Source: Lentzea pudingi (GTDB taxonomy: Bacteria > Actinomycetota > Actinomycetes > Mycobacteriales > Pseudonocardiaceae). From it: 64,000 nucleotides of DNA. The position numbers were made by a program, and so were the translations under genes. Below are positions 8,115 to 15,212 of the stretch, in pieces; the first letter of the stretch is position 1, and every line of letters starts with the position of its first letter. The stretch lies in contig NZ_BMNC01000004.1 of the NCBI RefSeq assembly GCF_014646255.1, positions 512,480-576,479 of the forward strand, read 5' to 3'. The notes below the pieces were generated by a model that saw only the letters and a list, made by a program, of their open reading frames with translations, was not told the DNA's origin and ran no database searches.

Positions 8115-8168
8115 AGCCGGCGCTCGTTGTTCGATGATCTTCTCGCTCTGTTCTCCGACGCTGGAGGC

Positions 8169-9062
8169 ATGGCAATCATCGAAGTGCGCGACCTCGGGAA
8201 GAGGTACGGGCCCCGCGTGGCGGTGGACTCCGTGTCGTTCGAGGTGGCCGAGGGGGAGATCTTCGGGGTCCTGGGGCCGAACGGGGCGGGCAAGACGACG
8301 ACGGTCGAGTGCGTGTCGGGACTGCGGGCGCCGGACCGGGGGAGCGTGTCGGTGCTGGGGCAGCGGCCCGCGGACGTGCGTGCGGCGATCGGGGTGCAGC
8401 TGCAGGACTCGGAACTGCCGGAGCGGATGCGGGTCAGCGAGGCCCTGGAGTTGTTCTCGTCGTTCTACCCGTCGCCGGCCGACTGGTCGGAGCGGCTGGG
8501 GCTGACCTCGCACCTGAGGTCGGAGTTCGGGCAGCTGTCGGGCGGGTTGAAGCAGCGGTTGTCGATCGCTCTGGCGCTGATCGGCTCACCGCGCGTCGCG
8601 ATCCTGGACGAGCTGACGACGGGACTCGACCCGCAGGCGCGGCGGGACACCTGGTCGGTCATCGAGGAGGTGCGGGCGGCCGGCGTGACGATCCTGCTGG
8701 TCACGCACTTCATGGAGGAGGCCGAACGGCTCTGCGACCGGGTGGCGGTGTTCCGCGACGGGCGGATCGTCGCGCTGGACACGCCGTCCGCGCTGGTGTC
8801 GCGTGTGGACGGTGCCACGCGGGTGCGGTTCGTGCCGTCCGTTCCGCTGGACGTGTCGTTGCTGGAGGCGTTGCCGGAGGTCACTTCGGTGTCGTCGGTG
8901 GGGGAGCAGCTCGTGGTCAGCGGGTCGGAGAACCTGGTGCACGCGGTGACCTCCCTGCTGGCACGGCGGCAGGTCGTGGCACGCCGGCTCCGCGTCGACC
9001 AGGTCTCGCTGGACGACGCCTACGTCGAACTCACCGGGAGTCGTGATGGTGAAGATCATTGA
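8169..9062 (+). CDS. ABC exporter ATP-binding protein (DrrA-type)
   Basis: The product is 297 aa. Walker A is GPNGAGKTT at residues 36-44, the ABC signature LSGGLKQR at 123-130, Walker B AILDE at 144-148 and the H-loop His at 180 (LLVTHF). The extra C-terminal domain (about 215-297) is typical of drug or lipid exporter ATPases. Start ATG 8169 gives the standard family N-terminus. However, GGAGG lies only 1 nt upstream, so initiation may be leaderless or at another codon; TTG 8127 would add 14 residues. The stop overlaps the permease start, which indicates translational coupling. The substrate is unknown. Confidence 0.9.
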   Translation: MAIIEVRDLGKRYGPRVAVDSVSFEVAEGEIFGVLGPNGAGKTTTVECVSGLRAPDRGSVSVLGQRPADVRAAIGVQLQDSELPERMRVSEALELFSSFYPSPADWSERLGLTSHLRSEFGQLSGGLKQRLSIALALIGSPRVAILDELTTGLDPQARRDTWSVIEEVRAAGVTILLVTHFMEEAERLCDRVAVFRDGRIVALDTPSALVSRVDGATRVRFVPSVPLDVSLLEALPEVTSVSSVGEQLVVSGSENLVHAVTSLLARRQVVARRLRVDQVSLDDAYVELTGSRDGEDH

Positions 9063-9771
9063 GATCGAGGCGCGGTTGTTCCTGCGCGATCGGCTGAACT
9101 CGCTGTTCGCGGTGCTGTTCCCGAGCTTGTTGTTGCTGGTGCTGGGCGCGATCCCGGCGTTGCGGACGCCGGACGCGAACTTCGGCGGCCAGCGGTTCAT
9201 CGACAGCTACGTGTCGGCGCTCGTCGTGTTCACGCTGGTGTTCATCGGGTTGCAACGGCTACCCGCCGTCGTGGCGACCTACCGGGAGAAGGGCGTGCTG
9301 CGGCGGTTGGCGACGACGCCCATGCACCCGGCGCGGCTGCTGGCCGGGCAGCTGGTGGTCAACTTCGTCGCGGTGATCTTGTCGGTGCTGCTCCTTATGC
9401 TCGTGGGGTACGTCGTTTTCGGCGTCGACCTGCCTCACCATCCCCTCGGCCTGGCGTGTGCCGTGGTGCTGGGAGGCGCGGGCACGTTCGCGTTGGGCCT
9501 GGTGATCGCCGCACTGGCTCCGAGCGCGCGGGCGGCCGGTGGCTGGGCGACGGTGGTGTTCATGCTGCTGATGTTCTTCGGCGGTGTGTACCTGCCGCGG
9601 TTCATGCTGCCCTCGGTGATCCAGGCGATCGGTTCGTACACGCCTCCCGGTGTGGAGGCGTTGCAGCAGGCGTGGCTCGGTACCGCGCCGGACTGGAGGC
9701 ATCTCGCGATCATGGGGCTGGTGAGCCTCGTGGCAGGTACCGTCGCGGCCAAGACCTTCCGCTGGGAGTAG
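9046..9771 (+). CDS. ABC-2 type exporter permease
   Basis: The product is about 241 aa with six predicted membrane segments (for example SLFAVLFPSLLLLVLGAIP, YVSALVVFTLVFIGLQ, VVNFVAVILSVLLLMLVGYVVF, GTFALGLVIAAL, VVFMLLMFFGGVYL). The central loop YREKGVLRRLATTPMHP is the hallmark of DrrB/ABC-2 permeases. ATG 9046 is preferred because GGGAG lies 5 nt upstream; GTG 9043 is also possible. It overlaps the ATPase gene by 17 bp and is followed after 3 bp by the histidine kinase, so the four genes form one operon. Confidence 0.88.
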   Translation: MVKIIEIEARLFLRDRLNSLFAVLFPSLLLLVLGAIPALRTPDANFGGQRFIDSYVSALVVFTLVFIGLQRLPAVVATYREKGVLRRLATTPMHPARLLAGQLVVNFVAVILSVLLLMLVGYVVFGVDLPHHPLGLACAVVLGGAGTFALGLVIAALAPSARAAGGWATVVFMLLMFFGGVYLPRFMLPSVIQAIGSYTPPGVEALQQAWLGTAPDWRHLAIMGLVSLVAGTVAAKTFRWE

Positions 9772-9774
9772 TTC

Positions 9775-10932
9775 GTGGACATGGCCGCGTTGGACAGGTG
9801 GGAGCGCAGGCTCGTCTCGATCGCCCGCGTGATCCCGTACTTCGTGCTGACCGTGACGACGGTGCTGTACTCGATCTTCACCACGCACTCGGTGGCGGAA
9901 CGCTGGTTCACCTACGGCGTGGTGGCGTTCGGCTTCGTGTGGATGTTGTGGTGGTTCACGCTGCATCCCGCGTGGCACAAGCGTGCGGGGCTCATGGCCG
10001 TGTTCGTCGGCGGCATGGTCGTGTTCTACGCGGTGCTCGGCATGCGGGAGCACTGGTTCGGCGCGGTGTCCTACGCGGTCTACATCCACGCGAGCGAATT
10101 CCTGCGCGGGCGCTGGATGTTCGTCGTCGTGGGGCTGACGGCCGGGCTGGCGACGCTGTCGTTGTTCGGCGGGTACCCGTCCGACGCGCCGGCGGCGTTC
10201 TGGTTGCTGCTGCTCGTGTTCGTGGTGCTGGCGTGCACCTTCACGTACGTCGGCCACGTGACGACGGAGCAGTCCAGGCTGCGCAAGGAACTCCTCGACG
10301 AGAACGAGGGGCTCCACGCCCAGTTGCTGGTGCAGGCGCACGAGGCAGGTGTGCAGGACGAACGCCACCGCATGGCCGGCGAGATCCACGACACCCTGGC
10401 GCAGGGCCTGGCGGGCATCATCACGCAACTGTCGGCGGCCACGAGCACCGACTGGGAACGCCGCGTGGCGGTGGCGGCGGAACTGGCGCGCGCGAACCTG
10501 GCCGAGGCCCGCCGCTCGGTGCACGCCCTGAGCCCACCGGCGCTGGACTCGGCCGCGCTGCACGAGGCCCTGGACGACGTCGCGTCCGGCTGGTCCAGGC
10601 ACAACGGCGTGCCGATCTCGGTGACGCTGACCGGAGCCGTGCGCGAAATGCACCCAGAGGTGGAGGTCGCGCTGCTGCGCACCGCCCAGGAGGCCCTGGC
10701 GAACGTGGCGAAGCACGCTTCGGCGTCCCGCGTGGGCCTGACCCTGTCGTACATGGAGGACGTGGTGACCCTGGACGTGCGCGACGACGGCGTGGGCTTC
10801 GACCTCGCGGTGCAGTCCGGCGGCTTCGGCCTGCCCGCGATGCGCCACCGCGTGCACCGCCTGTCCGGCGCGCTGTTCGTGGAGTCCGAACCGGGCGCGG
10901 GCACGGCGATCTCGGCGCGGGTGCCCGCGTGA
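9775..10932 (+). CDS. NarL/LiaS-type sensor histidine kinase
   Basis: The product is 385 aa. Four to six membrane helices span about residues 20-160 with little extracellular sequence. A HisKA_3 dimerisation domain follows, with phospho-acceptor His205 in HRMAGEIHDTLAQG. The C-terminal ATPase domain has an N-box TAQEALANVAKHA and G-boxes VRDDGVGFD and GGFGLPAM. GTG 9775 has a GGGAG site 6 nt upstream. Lying after the exporter genes and ending in a GTGA overlap with the response regulator, it resembles membrane-stress or drug-sensing systems that control their own exporter. The signal is inferred to be membrane-associated. Confidence 0.9.
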   Translation: MDMAALDRWERRLVSIARVIPYFVLTVTTVLYSIFTTHSVAERWFTYGVVAFGFVWMLWWFTLHPAWHKRAGLMAVFVGGMVVFYAVLGMREHWFGAVSYAVYIHASEFLRGRWMFVVVGLTAGLATLSLFGGYPSDAPAAFWLLLLVFVVLACTFTYVGHVTTEQSRLRKELLDENEGLHAQLLVQAHEAGVQDERHRMAGEIHDTLAQGLAGIITQLSAATSTDWERRVAVAAELARANLAEARRSVHALSPPALDSAALHEALDDVASGWSRHNGVPISVTLTGAVREMHPEVEVALLRTAQEALANVAKHASASRVGLTLSYMEDVVTLDVRDDGVGFDLAVQSGGFGLPAMRHRVHRLSGALFVESEPGAGTAISARVPA

Positions 10933-11552
10933 TCCGCCTGGTCATCGTCGACGACCACCCGGTGGTCCGCGACGGGTTGCGCGGCATGCTGTCCACCGGC
11001 GACTTCGAGGTGGTCGGCGAGGCCGCGTCGGGCGACGAGGCCGTCGCCGTCGTCACGGCCGTGGCGCCGGACGTGGTGCTGATGGACCTGCGCATGCCCG
11101 GCTCGGACGGCGTCTCCGCGATCGAACGGCTGCGCGACCACCCGTGCCGCGTCCTGGTGCTGACCACCTACGACACGGACCGCGACGTGCTGCCGGCCAT
11201 CAAGGCGGGCGCCACCGGCTACCTGCTCAAGGACACCCCGCGCGACGAACTGCAGCGCGCCATCCGCGCGGCGCACTCGGGCGAGGCCGTGCTCTCGCCT
11301 GCGGTGGCGACCAGGCTGCTCGGGCAGGTGCGGGAGCCCGCGCTGGAACCGTTGTCCACCCGCGAGCTCGACGTGCTGGCGCTGGTGGCGAAGGGGACGA
11401 CGAACCGGGCGGTGGCGGCGGCGCTGTTCATCAGCGAGGCGACGGTGAAGACCCACCTGCTGCACGTCTACGCGAAGCTCGGGGTGTCGGACCGTGCGGC
11501 GGCCGTGGCGGTGGCGTACGAACGCGGGCTGTTGAGGGGGCGTGGGCGTTGA
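10929..11552 (+). CDS. NarL/FixJ family response regulator
   Basis: The product is 207 aa. The receiver domain has acidic pocket VDDH and phospho-acceptor Asp53 (LMDLRMPG). TTYDTD and the conserved Lys in AIKAGATGYLLKD are present. The C-terminal LuxR-type helix-turn-helix covers about residues 143-205 (LSTRELDVLALVAKG, VKTHLLHVYAKL). GTG 10929 overlaps the kinase stop (GTGA), so the two are translationally coupled. It is the last gene of the exporter operon and probably acts at the promoter near 8093-8168. Confidence 0.93.
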   Translation: MIRLVIVDDHPVVRDGLRGMLSTGDFEVVGEAASGDEAVAVVTAVAPDVVLMDLRMPGSDGVSAIERLRDHPCRVLVLTTYDTDRDVLPAIKAGATGYLLKDTPRDELQRAIRAAHSGEAVLSPAVATRLLGQVREPALEPLSTRELDVLALVAKGTTNRAVAAALFISEATVKTHLLHVYAKLGVSDRAAAVAVAYERGLLRGRGR

Positions 11553-11849
11553 TCACCGACCAGCCGTTGTCCTGGTTGTGCCACCTCTCGCCGCTGTTGC
11601 GGAGCACGAACTGCAAGAGCTGGCGTTCGGTGCGGACTGGGAGGCGGCCGGGCAATTCGGGCAGGAGCTCAGGTTTCCTGACGCGACCTGCCCTCGGAGG
11701 CGACCACGCGCGTCGCTCGATGCGCTCGCCAAGATCAGCGCCGCGGTCAACGGGGGCTGAGGCTTCCCCCGCGGCGGGCCCGGCCGGAACCGGACCCGCC
11801 GCCTGCGGCAACTCCCCCTTGCCAGTGGCACCCCCCGATGCCACTTCCC
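11553..11849. other. Convergent intergenic region, no convincing gene
   Basis: This 297-bp stretch lies between the response regulator and the convergent allophanate-hydrolase-like gene. A plus-strand frame (11542-11760, 72 codons) reads HELQELAFGADWEAAGQFGQEL, but it has no ribosome site and no recognised domain. It may be a gene remnant or chance. The main structure is the hairpin at 11771-11802. Confidence 0.4.
11771..11802. terminator. Bidirectional terminator-like hairpin
   Basis: The arms GCGGCGGGCCCGG (11771-11783) and CCGGACCCGCCGC (11790-11802) pair over 13 bp with one mismatch around a 6-nt loop. It lies between convergent genes, with no strong T-run. This is the type of GC-rich stem that often ends transcription in actinomycetes. 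Confidence 0.5.
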
Positions 11850-12236
11850 TCACCCCTCGCGATGTAGGAACTCCCGCCAGTCCCCCAGATACGAGATGTC
11901 CCGGATGTCACCTGAATGGAGCAACGGGTCGACCATCGCGTCGCGCAGGACGGTCGCGAGGGCCGCGCTGCCGTCCTCCAGTTCGATGACACCGATCTCC
12001 AGCTCGGCCGGCTCGGCGGGGACCAGGTGGTCGCGCAGGACCTTCAGCGGCAGGTCGTAGAGCTCACCCACCACCGAGGCCGAACCCGACTCGTGCATCG
12101 CGGGGAACTGCCCCCGCACCGAGAAGTACCGGTACCTGGCCGCACTGCGCGCCCGGCACACCATCGGCGTGCCCTGCAGCTGGGAGTGCAGCGGTCCGCC
12201 CTTCATACCGCCGCCGTTGAGGAAGATCAGCGCCAT
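11850..12236 (-). CDS. Allophanate-hydrolase C-terminal-domain-like protein (gamma-glutamylcyclotransferase fold)
   Basis: The product is 128 aa. It begins MALIFLNGGGMKGGPLHSQL and later has TPMVCRARSAARYRYFSV and a GDIRDISYLGDWREFL ending. These match the stand-alone version of the C-terminal domain of allophanate hydrolases (AtzF/DUR1), whose fold resembles gamma-glutamylcyclotransferases. The amidase domain is absent. Lying last in a purine-catabolism cluster, it may handle a small ureide or amide intermediate, but its activity is not known. The start lies within the last 173 bp of the upstream XdhC-like frame. Confidence 0.75.
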   Translation of the reverse strand: MALIFLNGGGMKGGPLHSQLQGTPMVCRARSAARYRYFSVRGQFPAMHESGSASVVGELYDLPLKVLRDHLVPAEPAELEIGVIELEDGSAALATVLRDAMVDPLLHSGDIRDISYLGDWREFLHREG

Positions 12237-13146
12237 GACTCTCCAGGGTTCGGTGGATGGGGGTGGTCAGCGAGGACAGCGGCAGGCCGGTGCCGCCGTG
12301 CCGCACGGCGACGAGCTCGGCCGCGATCGACACGGCGGTCTCGGCGGGGCTGCGGCCGCCCAGGTCGAGGCCGACGGGGGACCGGAGCCGTGCCAGCGAG
12401 GCCTCCGGGACGCCTTCCGCGCGCAGCCGCGCCAGCCGTTCCAGGTGGGTGCGGCGGGAGCCGAGCGCGCCGACGAACGCCAGCGGGCGGGACAGAGCCT
12501 CCACCAGTACCGGGATGTCGAACTTCGGGTCGTGGGTCAGCACGACGACGGCGGTGGACGAGTCGGTGTGGGTGGACGCGAGGTAGCGGTGCGGCCAGTC
12601 GACGACGACCGAGTGGGCTGCGGGGAAACGTTCGGGAGTGGCGAACACGGGCCGTGCGTCGCACACGGTCACGTGATAGCCGAGGAAGCGTCCGATCTCG
12701 GCGACCGCGGCGGCGTGGTCGATGGCGCCGAACACGAGCAGACGCGGCGGCGGCATCCAGGACTCGGTGAACACCCGCCCCTCCGCTTCGAAGCGAACCG
12801 AAAGCGGTTGTCCCGCAACGGAAGCCTCCAGAGCCGCGCGCAACGACGGGGAGTCGCGCTGCACGAGCACGTCCAATGAGCCGCCGCAGGTGAGACCGAC
12901 CGCGAACGCCGTGTCGTCGGAGTAGCCGAACGAGGCGAGCGCGGGGACACCGCTCGACAGCACCTGGCACGCCAGGTCGTAGACCTCGGCCTCCACGCAG
13001 CCGCCGGACACGCTGCCGATCACCTCACCCGAGGGGCCGACGGCCATCGCGGCGCCGACCGGGCGCGGCGCACTGCCGCGCACGGCCACCACCGAGGCGA
13101 CCGCGAACCGGTCCCACGAGAGCAGGGTCGGAGCCAGGTCACGCAT
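12064..13146 (-). CDS. xdhC: XdhC/CoxI family molybdenum-cofactor insertion protein
   Basis: The product is 360 aa. The XdhC_CoxI domain at the N-terminus has ATVVAVRGSAPRPVGAAM-like sequence (here VASVVAVRGSAPRPVGAAM) and GSVSGGCVEAEVYDLA. The Rossmann domain from about residue 135 (PRLLVFGAIDHAAAVAEI) ends with FVGALGSRRTHLERL and DLGGRSPAETAVSIAAE. XdhC delivers the sulfurated Mo cofactor to xanthine dehydrogenase, matching the subunit genes nearby. The family normally ends around TTPIHR, near 12245. Here about 58 more codons run out of frame through the next gene, so either the stop codon was lost or the two genes really overlap. Confidence 0.85.
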   Translation of the reverse strand: MRDLAPTLLSWDRFAVASVVAVRGSAPRPVGAAMAVGPSGEVIGSVSGGCVEAEVYDLACQVLSSGVPALASFGYSDDTAFAVGLTCGGSLDVLVQRDSPSLRAALEASVAGQPLSVRFEAEGRVFTESWMPPPRLLVFGAIDHAAAVAEIGRFLGYHVTVCDARPVFATPERFPAAHSVVVDWPHRYLASTHTDSSTAVVVLTHDPKFDIPVLVEALSRPLAFVGALGSRRTHLERLARLRAEGVPEASLARLRSPVGLDLGGRSPAETAVSIAAELVAVRHGGTGLPLSSLTTPIHRTLESHGADLPQRRRYEGRTAALPAAGHADGVPGAQCGQVPVLLGAGAVPRDARVGFGLGGG

Positions 13147-13198
13147 CGAACCTCCCAGGAGCGGGGCTCGGCCGGGTGGCCGCCCGGCCGAGCCCGCG

Positions 13199-14605
13199 TC
13201 ACTTGCCGGTGATCAGGTCCACGGCGAAGTACACCGCGAACATCAGGGCGAGGCCGGTCATCAGCCAGCCGGGCCAGCGGCCCTTGCAGACGCGCAGCAC
13301 GACGTAGGACACGAGGCCGGCGCCGATGCCGTTGGTGATCGAGTAGGTGAACGGGATGATCGCGATCGTGAGGAAGACCGGGATCGTGTAGTCCGTTTCC
13401 TGCCAGGGGATTCGGCGGATCTGGGTCATCATCAGACCGCCGATCACCACCAGTGCCGGAGCCGCCGCCTGCGCGGGCACGACCGTCGCGAGCGGTGTGA
13501 AGAGCAGTGCCACCAGGAAGAGTCCGCCGGTCACCACCGAGGCCAGACCGGTGCGGGCGCCTTCGCCAACGCCCGCCGCCGACTCCAGGAACACGGTGTT
13601 CGGGGCGGACCCCGTGACGCCACCGGCGATCGCGCCGGCCCCGTCGACCACGAGGATCTTGCCCATGCCCTCGACCTTGCCGTCCTTGGTGAGCCCGGCC
13701 TCGTCGGACACCGACGTGATCGTGCCCATGGCGTCGAAGAAGCCGGACAGCACCAGCGTGAACAGGAAGATCGTCGCCGCGATCACGCCCGCCGACACGA
13801 AGCCACCGAACAGGTCCACCCGTCCGAACAGCCCGAAGTCCGGCGAACTCACCACCGAGGAGGGCAGCGACGGGGTCACGAGCCCCCAGCCCTCGACGTC
13901 GAACGCGGCGTTCACGCCGATGGCGACGAGGGTGGCCACCACGATGCTGATCAGCACGGCGCCGGGCACGCCGCGCGCCATCAGCACGATCATCAGCAGC
14001 AGACCCAGGCAGAAGATCGCGATCGGCCAGCCGCTCAGGTGGCCGTCGACGCCCATCCGCACCGGCACAGTCGAGTGCGCCGCGTCCGGCGTGCGGGTCA
14101 CGAAACCGGCGGAGACCAGTCCCACCAAGGCGATGTAGAGCCCGATGCCCACCGTGATGGCGATCTTCAACGGCTCCGGGATCGCGTTGATGATCCGCTC
14201 CCGGACCCCCGACGCGGCCATGATCACGATGCAGATGCCTTCCAGCACCACGAGACCGAAGGCCTGCGCCCACGTCATCGTCGGCGCCATCTGGAAGGCC
14301 ACCACGCCGTTGACGCCGAGACCGGCGGCGATGGCGAGGGGCGCGTTGCCGACGAGTCCCATGAGGACGGTCATCACGCCGGCGGCCAGCGCCGTCGCGG
14401 TGGTGATCTCGGCGATGGTGAGCTTGGCGCCGGTGATGTCCGCGGACGCGCCGAGGATCAACGGGTTCAGCAGCACGATGTACGACATCGCGACGAACGT
14501 CGTGATGCCGCCGCGCACCTCACGGCCGAGCGAGCTGCCGCGTTCGGTGATGCGGAAGAACTGGTCGAACGACGAAGTCGTCGGTCGGCTCCGTAACTGG
14601 GTCAT
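13199..14605 (-). CDS. NCS2 family purine permease (AzgA/PbuG-like)
   Basis: The product is about 468 aa, the usual size for AzgA-like hypoxanthine/guanine/xanthine permeases. It has a GITTFVAMSYIVLLNP first helix, GLGVNGVVAF, and the NCS2 region FFDAMGTITSV, followed by GSAPNTVFLESAAGVGEGARTG. About 12 membrane helices are predicted. ATG 14605 gives the family-typical MTQLRSRPT start; a frame from 14644 adds 13 unlikely residues. GGGAAAGG lies about 10 nt upstream. Its place between xdhC and guanine deaminase supports uptake of purine bases. Confidence 0.88.
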   Translation of the reverse strand: MTQLRSRPTTSSFDQFFRITERGSSLGREVRGGITTFVAMSYIVLLNPLILGASADITGAKLTIAEITTATALAAGVMTVLMGLVGNAPLAIAAGLGVNGVVAFQMAPTMTWAQAFGLVVLEGICIVIMAASGVRERIINAIPEPLKIAITVGIGLYIALVGLVSAGFVTRTPDAAHSTVPVRMGVDGHLSGWPIAIFCLGLLLMIVLMARGVPGAVLISIVVATLVAIGVNAAFDVEGWGLVTPSLPSSVVSSPDFGLFGRVDLFGGFVSAGVIAATIFLFTLVLSGFFDAMGTITSVSDEAGLTKDGKVEGMGKILVVDGAGAIAGGVTGSAPNTVFLESAAGVGEGARTGLASVVTGGLFLVALLFTPLATVVPAQAAAPALVVIGGLMMTQIRRIPWQETDYTIPVFLTIAIIPFTYSITNGIGAGLVSYVVLRVCKGRWPGWLMTGLALMFAVYFAVDLITGK

Positions 14606-14634
14606 TGAAGGACGGCCTTTCCCATGCCGGTGGG

Positions 14635-14656
14635 CGCGTTCCAACGCCGGAACGCG
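14635..14656. promoter_or_regulatory. Inverted repeat upstream of the NCS2 permease
   Basis: CGCGTTCC (14635-14642) and its exact complement GGAACGCG (14649-14656) are separated by 6 nt. They lie 30 bp before the permease start and 65 bp after the guanine deaminase stop. This could be an operator for the permease or a weak terminator of the deaminase transcript. The lack of a T-run favours an operator. Confidence 0.4.
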
Positions 14657-14720
14657 TTTGTGCGATGCAAGCTCCGGTCAGCGCTGTGTTTGACTCTTTT
14701 GGGAGGCTTTTGGCCGTCTT

Positions 14721-15182
14721 CTAGTAGTCGATACGGGTCGCGAGTGACATCCACGCGGTGAACGGGGCGTTGTCCTCGCCCGTGGAGATCTGGTGCACCG
14801 GCAGGTCCCATTCGTTGCGGGACTTGCTGAACAGCTCGTAGAACTCCCGGTCGTCGAACCCTGCCGCCGCCGCGTCGTGGCGGTCGGCGGCGTAGATCAC
14901 CTTGTCCACGCGCGCCCAGAGCGCGGCGGACAGGCACAGGGGACACGGCTCGCACGACGAGATCAGCGTGCAGCCGGTCAGCTTGAAGTCACCGAGCGCC
15001 TGGCAGGCCGCGCGGATGGCGACCACCTCGGCGTGGGCGGTCGGGTCGAGTGAAGGCGTCACCTGGTTGACACCGGTGGCGATCACCTCGCCGTCCCGGA
15101 CGATCATCGCGCCGAACGGGCCTCCACCGAAGGCCACGTTCTGGGTCGCGAGGTCGATGGTGGCGAGCAGATGTGCGTTCAC
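14721..15182 (-). CDS. guaD: Guanine deaminase (CDA-type nucleoside deaminase)
   Basis: The product is 153 aa. The zinc-binding and catalytic residues of cytidine-deaminase-like enzymes are present: His50-Ala-Glu52 (HAEV) and PCPLC with Cys80 and Cys83. GGGPFGAMIV and the C-terminal FYELFSKSRNEWDLPVHQ match the B. subtilis GuaD type, which converts guanine to xanthine. GTG 15182 is preferred over GTG 15209 because CTGGAG lies 8 nt upstream. It follows the xanthine dehydrogenase large subunit gene by 30 bp, so the xanthine it makes is the substrate of the neighbouring enzyme. Confidence 0.88.
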   Translation of the reverse strand: MNAHLLATIDLATQNVAFGGGPFGAMIVRDGEVIATGVNQVTPSLDPTAHAEVVAIRAACQALGDFKLTGCTLISSCEPCPLCLSAALWARVDKVIYAADRHDAAAAGFDDREFYELFSKSRNEWDLPVHQISTGEDNAPFTAWMSLATRIDY

Positions 15183-15212
15183 GGCAGCAACTCCAGAGAA
15201 ATCAAGCACAGA

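Noticed and set aside
11542..11760. 72-codon plus-strand frame after the response regulator
   Set aside because: No ribosome site, overlaps the response regulator end and shows no recognised domain; kept only as a note in the intergenic entry.
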